A DNA stretch of 38,886 nt from Mycobacterium sp. E3198 (GTDB lineage: Bacteria; Actinomycetota; Actinomycetes; Mycobacteriales; Mycobacteriaceae), in contig NZ_LZIS01000070.1 of NCBI RefSeq assembly GCF_001667015.1, positions 1 through 38,886 on the forward strand. Reading direction: 5' to 3'. The translations under genes were made by a program, and so were the position numbers. Below the pieces are notes generated by a model. That model worked only from the letters and a program-made list of their open reading frames with translations, was not told the origin of the DNA and ran no database searches. The stretch's first letter is position 1; each line of letters starts with the position of its first letter. This document shows, one piece after another, positions 29,211 through 37,363 of the stretch.

Positions 29211-30584
29211 GTGTCCGTCACCGACCGGCCCGTGCGGGACGTCGCCGCGCTGCCGTTGGCCCCGAAAAATCCGCTTCCGTATCGCGAACGCTTGAAGGCG
29301 ATCCGGGAATTCCACACCGGCACGAACAAGCTTCGCGACGCCGGCGGACCGGTCACCCGGGTCACGCTGGGACCGCGCTGGCTGATCCCGCCGATCGTGC
29401 TGGCGACCTCACCGGGGGGCATTCGCGACATCGTCAGTGTGCGCGACGGTTCCGTCGACAAGACGAGCACGGTGGCCACCGAGCTGCGCCGGCTGCTGGG
29501 CGGGAACCTGTTCGTGCTGCCCCACACCGAGTGGTTGCCCCGCCGAAGGACCCTGCAGCCGGTGTTCACCCGCCAGCGGGTCCGCCAGTTCGGCGGACAC
29601 ATGGCGGAGGCCGCCGAAACAGTGTGCGCCACGTGGGGGGACGGCGCCGAGATCGACCTGGACGCGCAATGCCGGACGCTGACCTTGCGGGCGCTGGGTC
29701 GCTCGGTGCTGGGATTGGACCTCGATGAGCGCTCCGACGCGATCGCCGAACCGTTGCGGGTGGCCACGAGTTACGCGGTAAGGCGGGCCATTCGGCCGCT
29801 GCGCGCGCCGGAGTGGATGCCCACCCCGGCGCGCCGGCGCGCCCGGGCGGCGGCCCGGACGATTCGCGAGCTCGCCGACGAGATCCTGCAGGCGTGTCGC
29901 GCCGACACCGACCGGGAGGCGCCGCTGGTCCACGCGCTCATCGCGGCAACCGACCCGGAAACCGGGCAGTCGTTGACCGACACCGAGATCCGCGACGAGA
30001 TGATCATCTTCTTGTTCGCCGGCCACGACACGACGGCGACGACCCTGACGTACGCGTTGTGGGCGCTGGGTCGCCATCCCGACGTGCAGGCGCGGGTGGC
30101 GGCCGAAGTCGCCGAGCTCGGCGACCGCCAGCTCACCCCCGACGACGTAGCCCGGCTTGGGTTCACGGTCCGGGTCCTGCAGGAGGCGCTGCGGCTGTGC
30201 CCGCCGGGGCCGACCGGAACGCGCATGGCGACGCGCGACGTCGAAGTCGCGGGCTACCGCGTCGAGGCCGGCACCATGCTGGCGTTCGGCAGGATGGCGG
30301 TGCAGACCGATCCGAGCCTGTGGGACGACCCGCTGCGCTTCGACCCGGACCGATTCAGCCCAGAGCGCGATCAAGGCCGCGACCGTTGGCAATACGTTCC
30401 ATTCGGCGGCGGGCCGCGCTCGTGCATCGGTGATCACTTCGCGATGCTGGAGGCCACGCTGGCGCTGGCGACCATCGTTCGCCGCGTCGAAATCGAGTCC
30501 ACGTCGGCTGATTTCCCGCTGGCCGTGCCGTTCACCATGGTGGCGGCGGCTCCGATCATGGCCAGGGTACGGCTGCGTCACTGA
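29211..30584 (+). CDS. Cytochrome P450
   Basis: A 457-residue cytochrome P450 with every family hallmark: I-helix AGHDTT (270-275), ExxR as EALR (325-328) with the RFDPDRFSPER region after it, and heme loop FGGGPRSCIG with the thiolate ligand Cys405. It is soluble, as bacterial P450s are, and would use ferredoxin as redox partner; no ferredoxin gene lies beside it. The sequence looks more like the fatty-acid/terpene-type CYP110-like or CYP4-like bacterial group than CYP51, but no CYP number is assigned and the substrate is unknown. The start is GTG at 29211, behind a leaderless-type promoter. Confidence 0.93.
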   Translation: MSVTDRPVRDVAALPLAPKNPLPYRERLKAIREFHTGTNKLRDAGGPVTRVTLGPRWLIPPIVLATSPGGIRDIVSVRDGSVDKTSTVATELRRLLGGNLFVLPHTEWLPRRRTLQPVFTRQRVRQFGGHMAEAAETVCATWGDGAEIDLDAQCRTLTLRALGRSVLGLDLDERSDAIAEPLRVATSYAVRRAIRPLRAPEWMPTPARRRARAAARTIRELADEILQACRADTDREAPLVHALIAATDPETGQSLTDTEIRDEMIIFLFAGHDTTATTLTYALWALGRHPDVQARVAAEVAELGDRQLTPDDVARLGFTVRVLQEALRLCPPGPTGTRMATRDVEVAGYRVEAGTMLAFGRMAVQTDPSLWDDPLRFDPDRFSPERDQGRDRWQYVPFGGGPRSCIGDHFAMLEATLALATIVRRVEIESTSADFPLAVPFTMVAAAPIMARVRLRH

Positions 30585-30603
30585 CCGGCACGACGCGCCG
30601 GCG

Positions 30604-31674
30604 CTAGGCCCGCACGCCGTGGTGAGCCTGGTTTCCGCCGCGACGTTTGGCGGCATACATCGCGGTGTCGGCGATGATGATCAGCTCGTCGACGAGCCAC
30701 GCCACGTCGCCCCCGGTGAGCAGGCGCAGCTCGGCGCTGGCGGTGCCGATGCTGGCCGTTATCTCGGGGGACAACTCGGCGAGCGCGGTGCAGAACTCGG
30801 TGGCCAATGGGGCGACGTCCGGGGTCGCCGAGGTCAGCGCGACCAGGAATTCTTCCCCTCCGGCGCGGCAGATGACCGCGTCGGAGGGGGTGCGCGCCCG
30901 CAGCAGGCCGGCCACTTCCCGCAGGACGCGGTCCCCGGCCGAATGGCCGTGGGTGTCGTTGATGCGTTTGAAGTTGTCGAGGTCGACCATCACCACCACC
31001 AGGTGACTGTGCCCCGGCGGCGGATTCGTCAACCGGCTGCCGACCTCGTCGGTGAACGCCCGGCGGTTCAGCAGGCCAGTCAGGGAATCCTCTTGGGAGC
31101 GAAGGGCATACGTTCCCATGGCGCGCGAGATACCCCAAACCCCAAGGGGCAGCCACAGATTGAGAAAGATGTTGAGCCAGAACGCGGAGGCCGCGCTGGC
31201 CACGTTGGCCTCTCGGGTCAGCCTCAGCACCGCCGCCGTGGTGACCGCGACGGCGACGGCGCCGTTGAACACCAGCAGCCGGGGGCCGTGGAACAGCGCG
31301 ATGTAACTGCCGGTGATGGCCATGGCGGTGCAAGCCAGGGCGGCCAGGGCCGCGGTGGGCTGCACGACGCTCCACCCGCCGACGCACAGCGCGCCCATCG
31401 CGACGCCGAACTGCGACTGCCGGCGCGTCGGCCAGCGCGTCAACCACAACGCGGTCACGCCTGCGGTGAACGCGGCGGCGAGCGCGCCGGTGATCACTTC
31501 GACGGCGCTGGGATGGTGTTGGCTCGGCAGCACGGTCAGTGGCACCAGCGCCGACGAGCCCGCGATGGCGGCCATGATTGTCCGCGCCGGACGCAGCATC
31601 CCGCGCTGGCGCAGGAACGTCGTGGTCCAGTCGTACTGGTCGGGCTGGTTCCACCACGCCCTCAGCCGTGACAT
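30604..31674 (-). CDS. Membrane-bound diguanylate cyclase (GGDEF domain)
   Basis: A 356-residue protein. Residues ~30-185 contain about six membrane helices of a MASE-type sensor. A C-terminal GGDEF domain starts at DSLTGLLNRRAF (196-207) and has VDLDNFKRINDTHGH and the active-site variant GGEEF (272-276), which is catalytically competent in known enzymes. It should make c-di-GMP from two GTP. The allosteric I-site RxxD is not canonical: the spacing before GGEEF is Arg261-TPS-Asp265. Product inhibition may therefore be weak. The start is ATG at 31674. It is divergent from a small methyltransferase and convergent with the P450 gene. Confidence 0.92.
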   Translation of the reverse strand: MSRLRAWWNQPDQYDWTTTFLRQRGMLRPARTIMAAIAGSSALVPLTVLPSQHHPSAVEVITGALAAAFTAGVTALWLTRWPTRRQSQFGVAMGALCVGGWSVVQPTAALAALACTAMAITGSYIALFHGPRLLVFNGAVAVAVTTAAVLRLTREANVASAASAFWLNIFLNLWLPLGVWGISRAMGTYALRSQEDSLTGLLNRRAFTDEVGSRLTNPPPGHSHLVVVMVDLDNFKRINDTHGHSAGDRVLREVAGLLRARTPSDAVICRAGGEEFLVALTSATPDVAPLATEFCTALAELSPEITASIGTASAELRLLTGGDVAWLVDELIIIADTAMYAAKRRGGNQAHHGVRA

Positions 31675-31751
31675 CGGTCAGCGACCCCTTCTTCGCGGCC
31701 GCGCCCGCGGTCGCGGCGCGCGCCGCGAGCGGGAATGCCATGATTGCGGCC

Positions 31752-32351
31752 ATGGCTTCTCGACACACGCGATTTCGATTTTTCTATCGGGTCGGTTTTA
31801 CGCCGTGGGATGGTCACGCGATCGGGCAGGGTCTGCGGGATCTGATCGAGGGAACTCCCGACACGGCCGCGCTGCCCACGGGCTCGGTGTTGGACGTCGG
31901 CTGCGGTACCGGGGATTGCGCGATTTACCTGGCGCAACACGGGTGGAAGGTCACCGGGGTCGACTATGTCGAAAAGCCGCTCGAGAAGGCCCGCGCCAAG
32001 GCCCGCGCGGCGGATGCGTCGGTCAACTTCGCCCGTGCCGACGTCACGCGGTTGAGTCAGGAGGGGATCGGTACCGGCTTTGACCTGATCGTCGACAACG
32101 GCTGCATCCACAACATGAGCGGTGCCGACCGTGAGGCGTACGTCCGCGAAGTCAGCTCCGTGGCGGCGCCCGACGCCAAGCTGTACATCGTCGCGTTTCC
32201 TCCCGGCGGGAGGTTCGGCGTGCCGGGCATCGATCACGCCGAAATGGAACGACGATTCGCCGCCGGGTGGACGCTGTTGTCCACGGGCGACGAGCGGGAG
32301 CTCGACGACAAGACCCCGACGTACTACTACCTGTTTCAGCGCCGCCCGTGA
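31752..32351 (+). CDS. SAM-dependent methyltransferase, class I
   Basis: A 199-residue class I methyltransferase. Motif I is SVLDVGCGTGDCAIYLA, followed by the acidic end of strand 2 in VTGVDYVEKPLEKARAKA, FARADVTRL, and FDLIVDNGCIHNM as motif IV. Size and the short-chain layout resemble the thiopurine/small-molecule methyltransferase group (methyltransf_25 type). The substrate is unknown. The ATG at 31752 gives MASRHTRFRFFYRVGF; an ATG at 31740 is possible. It lies between two c-di-GMP enzyme genes on the opposite strand and converges with the second one after 25 bp. Confidence 0.85.
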   Translation: MASRHTRFRFFYRVGFTPWDGHAIGQGLRDLIEGTPDTAALPTGSVLDVGCGTGDCAIYLAQHGWKVTGVDYVEKPLEKARAKARAADASVNFARADVTRLSQEGIGTGFDLIVDNGCIHNMSGADREAYVREVSSVAAPDAKLYIVAFPPGGRFGVPGIDHAEMERRFAAGWTLLSTGDERELDDKTPTYYYLFQRRP

Positions 32352-32376
32352 AGGTTGGTCGCCGCTTGCCGCAGGC

Positions 32377-34260
32377 TTAGACAACGTCCTTTCTCCCCGG
32401 TCCGTCGGGCTGCGGCGCTTCGCGCGCGTCGGAGAAGTCCATCGGGATGACGCGCCTGGCGAGCAACGACTCCATGGCCGCGCTGTCGAGCGGGCGGGAC
32501 AGCAGAAACCCTTGCGCGCGAGAGCAACCCAGGGACAGCAGCGTTTTGGCGGCCGCCACGGTTTCGACGCCTTCGGCCACGACCTCGAGCCCGAAGGCGT
32601 CGGCCAGTGCCAGCGTCGAGCGCACGATGGCCAGATCACCGGCATTGGTGTCGAGATGGTGGACAAACCCCTTGTCGATCTTGAGCCCGTCGACGGGGAG
32701 AGACTTCAGATAAGTCAGCACACTGTAGCCGGTGCCGAAGTCGTCGATGGCGATCCGCACACCGATGTCCTTCAATCCAAACAGCGTCTTGCGGGTCGCG
32801 TCGATGTCTTGCACCACGACGCTTTCGGTGATCTCCAGGCACACCGTGCTGGGATCGAGGCCGAACTCCTCGAGGGTCGTCGCGACGGTGTCGACGATGC
32901 CTTCGGTGACGAGCTGCACGGGCGAGACGTTGATGCGCAGCACGGCGCCGTGCCCGACGCCGCGCGATTGCCACAGCCCGAACTGCGCACACGCCGAACG
33001 GATTACCAGGCGGCCGAGCTTTGCGCCCAGATTGATCGATTCCACGACCTGGATGAACGAATCCGGCATCAACAGCCCCAAAGTGGGGTGTTGCCAACGG
33101 ATGAGCGCTTCCGTGCCGAGGATCTCGCCGGTGCGCATGTCGAACTCGGGGAGGTAGTGCAGCACCAGCGCGTCGCTGTCGCTGTCGATAATCCCTTCCA
33201 GGTACAGCTCGATGTCGTTGCGGATCATGTCCGTCCTGGACATCTCCGGGCTGAAGATCGCGACCTTGTTACCGCCGGAACTCTTGGCCGTCCGGGTGGC
33301 CTGGTCGACTCGGCGCAACAGATCGGACGTGCTCTCCGACCCCGGTACACCGGTCGCGACGCCGATACTCACGGTGCGACTGAGCATCTCGCCGTCGATC
33401 ACGACCTGGCGCTGAACCCGGGTGTGTATCGATTGCGCGAACGCCTCGGCGGCCTCGACGTCCATGGATGCGGCCGGCACGACGACGAATTCGTCGCCGC
33501 CGAAGCGGGCGATCACCGAGGGAACGTCGGTGGCCGCGCGCAGCAGCGCGGCGAAGGCCTCGATGAACCGGTCGCCCGCGTTTTGCCCGAGGCGTTCGTT
33601 GATCACCTTGAACCGGTCCAGCGCAAGGAACACCACCGAGACGGCGCCCGGCTGCCCCTCGGCCAGCCGCTTGTCGAGGTAGGCGATGAGTGCCCGGCGG
33701 TTCAGCAGCCCGGTGAGGTCGTCATGCTCGGCAAGGTAGTGAAGTTGTTCCTCGGCGACGATGCGGGCCTGCAGCTGCGCGAAGAGCGCGGCGACCGCCT
33801 GCAGCGCATTGAGCTCTTCCGGTAGCCATTCGCGGTCGCCGACCTTGCCGAAGGCCAGGGTGCCCGTCGTCACGTCCCCTGACAGCAGCGGGACGGCCGC
33901 AAGGGAGACCGCACCCCATCCGGTGCCTTCGTCGATATTGCTCTGGTAGTCGGCGTTTGCGGCCTCGGGGCGCACCACTTCCGGAACCTTGAGGTTTTCG
34001 GCCCTCGTGAAGACCGAGTCGGCGTCGGCGAAATACACCACGCCAATCGGGTCCGGGTCGGCGTTGCGCGGCGGCCACTCGGCGACGAGCACGGTGGCGC
34101 GGATCGTGTGATCGTTGTGGCGCAGGAAGCTGAAGTCGACGCCCAGGTCGCTCACCAGGTTGCCGAGCACCCGCTGACTGATCGCGGCAGAGTCAGCCGC
34201 ACTGGCCGCCATCAACTCGGCGGCAGCAGCGGTGACCAGGTGGTCCAGTGCGCCCGACAT
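32377..34260 (-). CDS. dgcA: GAF-GGDEF-EAL c-di-GMP cyclase/phosphodiesterase (Rv1354c homologue)
   Basis: A 627-residue soluble protein. A GAF-type sensor domain (~1-170) is followed by GGDEF (~175-340) with RFGGDEF (254-258), then EAL (~350-605) with TEALIRW (383-389), EITESVVV, DDFGTGYS, LKIDKGFV and the EGVET loop. The catalytic signatures of both c-di-GMP synthesis and hydrolysis are present. It matches M. tuberculosis Rv1354c in domain order and length; that enzyme is the sole GGDEF protein there and is bifunctional. The next minus-strand gene upstream (34328, Rv1355c-like) is also its M. tuberculosis neighbour. The ATG is at 34260. Confidence 0.93.
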   Translation of the reverse strand: MSGALDHLVTAAAAELMAASAADSAAISQRVLGNLVSDLGVDFSFLRHNDHTIRATVLVAEWPPRNADPDPIGVVYFADADSVFTRAENLKVPEVVRPEAANADYQSNIDEGTGWGAVSLAAVPLLSGDVTTGTLAFGKVGDREWLPEELNALQAVAALFAQLQARIVAEEQLHYLAEHDDLTGLLNRRALIAYLDKRLAEGQPGAVSVVFLALDRFKVINERLGQNAGDRFIEAFAALLRAATDVPSVIARFGGDEFVVVPAASMDVEAAEAFAQSIHTRVQRQVVIDGEMLSRTVSIGVATGVPGSESTSDLLRRVDQATRTAKSSGGNKVAIFSPEMSRTDMIRNDIELYLEGIIDSDSDALVLHYLPEFDMRTGEILGTEALIRWQHPTLGLLMPDSFIQVVESINLGAKLGRLVIRSACAQFGLWQSRGVGHGAVLRINVSPVQLVTEGIVDTVATTLEEFGLDPSTVCLEITESVVVQDIDATRKTLFGLKDIGVRIAIDDFGTGYSVLTYLKSLPVDGLKIDKGFVHHLDTNAGDLAIVRSTLALADAFGLEVVAEGVETVAAAKTLLSLGCSRAQGFLLSRPLDSAAMESLLARRVIPMDFSDAREAPQPDGPGRKDVV

Positions 34261-34327
34261 TGCCTTTACCGTAGCCGTAACTGGGGCGCGATGCCGGTAT
34301 TACATAGCGCGTCTAGCAATGATTCGC

Positions 34328-36454
34328 TCAACTCTGCACCCGCGCCCTGTCCAGGCTGCGTCGGCTCGGCGCCGATGCCGGGGGCCCGACGGTGAACCGC
34401 AGCACCAGCACGATGGATTCTTCCGCGGGTATGGCGGCCAGACCCCGGAAGTCACGCTGCAACTGTGTTAGCTGATCGGCGAACTGGGGTGACAGCTCGT
34501 CGAAGTCGGCGCGCGTGTGGGCGTAGAGGAAGACTGGCGAGACGGGCTGTACGGCGAGCCCGTGCTGCTGGGCGATGATCCAGACCAGCTCGACGGCGGA
34601 GCCCCCCGTGGCGTAGTCACTCAGCTCCCGTCCGGGCACACTGACGACGGCCAGGGCCGAACTGGAAAGTATCCGGTCGCGGGTTTCCTCGCCGAGCGCG
34701 CTGCCCGCGTCCCAACGGGCCAGGTGCGCCATGACATCCGGGCGGCGCAGGATCTCGAGCAATTCCAGATCACCGGCATCCAGCTCGAGGCTCCGCACCT
34801 CGATGCCGGTGTCGGGATCGGCGTCGCCGGGCCAGCGCAATTCCGACACCATCTCTCGGTGCAGGTGCGGCGTCAGGTAACGGGTGCGGTCGGATGCGGC
34901 GAGAATCGTTGCCGCGTGCGCGATGTCGTCCCTCGCGGTGATCAGGCGGAGCCGCGCGCCCTCCCGTTGCGCTGCGGCGGTGAGCGACTCGACGGTCGTC
35001 GCGTCCAACGGTCGAGGGCTGCCGTGGTGGCGGTTGGTCGAGCGCTCGAGCATCGGTTGATAGAGCTCGGCGAGCGTGGGGTCGGAGCCGTCGGCCAATG
35101 TCAGGGTGGCGCGCAACGGCGTTCCGTCGACGTGATCAATCAGCGCGGTGGGGCCCAGGACGTGCTGCGCCGACGCGGCGATCCTGGCGTTCAGGAGCGC
35201 GGCGCCGACCGCGACGGCGCTGCCGCGAAAGCCGACGTCCATGGTCGAAGTGTGTTGCGCGGCAAGGTCGATGGTGATGCTGCTGGGTCCGGCCTGAACG
35301 TACCAGGGCTGAACGTTTCCGCCCGACGGCGCGCGGATCGCCGCGGCGGCGATACTGCCGGGTATCCCGGGTAGCTCCGCCGGCTCGTGGTGTTCTGCCG
35401 GCGCCGGGCGGTGCCGGGCCATGTCTGGCTCGTCGAGTTGGTCGAGCGCCCAGGCGATGTCGACGCGCGTGCGGCCCGAGCGCAGTTGTTCGCCGAGCCC
35501 GATCCTGCGCACGCCTTCCGCCAAGGCCGACGCGCCCAGCACCACGTCGGAGGCGAGCTGGGGCCAGGTTGACACGGTGCGGTCGATCTCTACCAATGAA
35601 GCGGCGGCCCGCGGCGAAAGTCGTTCCGCCTCAAGGTGTCGCAGGATATGCGGGACCTTTTCGCGGCTGCTCATGCCGGGCAGCAATCCGATGTCGAGGT
35701 CGCCGAGCAGACCGTGCAGGATCGGGCGCTGCGGCTCGTGATCGAAGCGCTCCACATCCACGAGCCCGCGGTCGCTGGTCGCCATCAACACCGGGATGCG
35801 GCGGGCGCGGGCGCCTTCCCGCAGGACGGCCTTCATGTCGAGCGAATCGCATTCTTCGATCACGATGTCGAGCCCGTCCACGAACGCGTCGACGGTGTCG
35901 AACGTCAGGCCGGCGTCAACGACCTCGACCGGTAGGTACGGGTCGAGTTCGGCGATCCTGCGCGCGGCCACACAAGCCTTGTTGACGCCGATGTCGAACA
36001 CGCTGGCGGGCACCCGATTCAGGTTCGACAACTCGAGGTGATCGAAATCGGCCAGGCGCAGGCCGCCGCACAAGCCCTGCGCGGCCAGCGTATGCGCGAT
36101 CACGTGGCCGACGCTGAGGCCGGCCACACCGATGCGCAGCCGGCCGAGCTGTTCCTGTTCGGCCGGGGTGATGTTGTTGCGGTTGCGGTCGAGGCGCACC
36201 GCGCGGTACCCGCGCGGGCCGAGCACCGCCACGACCGCGCGCCGCCAGGGGTAGTACGCCCACCGACCGCCTTCCGCTAGCAGCTCGGCATCCGGGGCGG
36301 GCCGCAGGCCGCGCAGGTTGGCCAGCTGCGCTGCGCGGTGGTCGATGAACTCCACGGTGGGGTCGGCTCGGAGCCGTTGCAACACCGAACTGTCGCCGGG
36401 ATCGCCGGGGTCGAGAATCTGCGCGATGTAGGCGGATTTCTCGGACGCGTCCAT
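34328..36454 (-). CDS. moeY: E1-like (ThiF/MoeB) and nitroreductase fusion, Rv1355c family
   Basis: A 708-residue two-part protein. The N-terminal ~330 residues hold an E1/ThiF Rossmann domain with [20 protein letters not shown] and EECDSLDMK, which would adenylate a C-terminal carboxylate. The C-terminal ~350 residues resemble a flavin nitroreductase ([11 protein letters not shown] near residue 375 and a late [26 protein letters not shown]). M. tuberculosis Rv1355c has the same fusion and is annotated MoeY on the basis of the E1 part alone, so a molybdopterin role is doubtful. It lies 67 bp upstream of dgcA on the same strand. The target of adenylation is unknown. Confidence 0.88.
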   Translation of the reverse strand: MDASEKSAYIAQILDPGDPGDSSVLQRLRADPTVEFIDHRAAQLANLRGLRPAPDAELLAEGGRWAYYPWRRAVVAVLGPRGYRAVRLDRNRNNITPAEQEQLGRLRIGVAGLSVGHVIAHTLAAQGLCGGLRLADFDHLELSNLNRVPASVFDIGVNKACVAARRIAELDPYLPVEVVDAGLTFDTVDAFVDGLDIVIEECDSLDMKAVLREGARARRIPVLMATSDRGLVDVERFDHEPQRPILHGLLGDLDIGLLPGMSSREKVPHILRHLEAERLSPRAAASLVEIDRTVSTWPQLASDVVLGASALAEGVRRIGLGEQLRSGRTRVDIAWALDQLDEPDMARHRPAPAEHHEPAELPGIPGSIAAAAIRAPSGGNVQPWYVQAGPSSITIDLAAQHTSTMDVGFRGSAVAVGAALLNARIAASAQHVLGPTALIDHVDGTPLRATLTLADGSDPTLAELYQPMLERSTNRHHGSPRPLDATTVESLTAAAQREGARLRLITARDDIAHAATILAASDRTRYLTPHLHREMVSELRWPGDADPDTGIEVRSLELDAGDLELLEILRRPDVMAHLARWDAGSALGEETRDRILSSSALAVVSVPGRELSDYATGGSAVELVWIIAQQHGLAVQPVSPVFLYAHTRADFDELSPQFADQLTQLQRDFRGLAAIPAEESIVLVLRFTVGPPASAPSRRSLDRARVQS

Positions 36455-36549
36455 GGTGGTTTGTGTATAGCACCTGCCGGTGGCTCGGCGGCTCAGACGT
36501 TGCGCTCAGACGGAAAATGTGACGCGGGCAATAAGCGATCGTCGATCGC

Positions 36550-37236
36550 TCACTCGGTCACGATGTCCCCGGCCGGGCGTTCGGTGTCCTCGAGGAACAG
36601 GCCGTGTCGCAGCAGGCTGGTGACCGAGGCGTCCCAGCGTCGCAGCTGCGGCTCGGTGAAGAACGAGTTGCCCAGGTAGAGCTCGATGTAGGGATGCAGA
36701 ATCACGGCGCCGACGCGCAGGATCACCACGTTGATCGCCGCCCAATCCGGGTCGAGGTCCGGTTGTGTATTGCCTTGTGCCACGAAATGTTCGCGCTGTG
36801 CGGTACTGATACCCAGCAGGCCCTCGAAGATGACCGAGCCGAACGCGCCGCCCTCGGCGAGCGCGCGCCCGAGATAGGTCATCACGTCGGGACGTTCCAC
36901 CATCAGTGCGATCAGCCGGCGCCCGGCTTCGTTGAGTCCGTCGGAGGGCGCCCCGGGCAGCGTTCTCGGTTTGAGCGCCTCACCGACCACTTGCAGCACG
37001 TACTGATCGACGGCGGCGATCAGCGCTGCCTTGGTGCGGAAGTGGTGCTGCACCAGTCCAATCGAAACATCCGCGGTCTCGGCGACCGTGCGCAGCGGCG
37101 TGGCGGCGATACCGCGAAGGCCAAAGCAGCCCAGCGCGGCGTCACGTATCCGCTCCTTGGCCGACGGCTCGGGCGGCTCGGGCGGCTCGTACGGAAACAG
37201 CCGGGTGGTTCCCACGGCCGGACAATACACCCACAT
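36550..37236 (-). CDS. TetR family transcriptional regulator
   Basis: A TetR repressor of up to 228 residues. The DNA-binding helix-turn-helix is at ~30-75: RDAALGCFGLRGIAAT, LRTVAETADVSIGLVQHHF, RTKAALIAAVD. The C-terminal ligand domain has no recognised subfamily. The ATG at 37236 lies inside a palindrome that could be its operator, so a downstream GTG at 37215 is also possible. It lies 95 bp upstream of the Rv1355c-like gene on the same strand; Rv1353c, also TetR, is near Rv1354c-Rv1355c in M. tuberculosis, so this may be its counterpart. Ligand and targets are unknown. Confidence 0.9.
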   Translation of the reverse strand: MWVYCPAVGTTRLFPYEPPEPPEPSAKERIRDAALGCFGLRGIAATPLRTVAETADVSIGLVQHHFRTKAALIAAVDQYVLQVVGEALKPRTLPGAPSDGLNEAGRRLIALMVERPDVMTYLGRALAEGGAFGSVIFEGLLGISTAQREHFVAQGNTQPDLDPDWAAINVVILRVGAVILHPYIELYLGNSFFTEPQLRRWDASVTSLLRHGLFLEDTERPAGDIVTE

Positions 37237-37255
37237 GGCGTCCCGATATGTGGGT
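37229..37255. promoter_or_regulatory. Candidate TetR operator palindrome
   Basis: ACCCACAT (37229-37236) and ATGTGGGT (37248-37255), perfect 8-bp arms 11 bp apart, overlapping the regulator's first possible start codon. The place suits autorepression. Confidence 0.5.
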
Positions 37256-37363
37256 ATCGGATTACCGTATCCGCGTATCGCTTCCGGGGCAGTTGCGTTG
37301 CGCCAGAGCAGGCGTCGGATGGGAACCTTCTTCGATGAGCGCCTCGAGAGGCCGGGGCTACGG

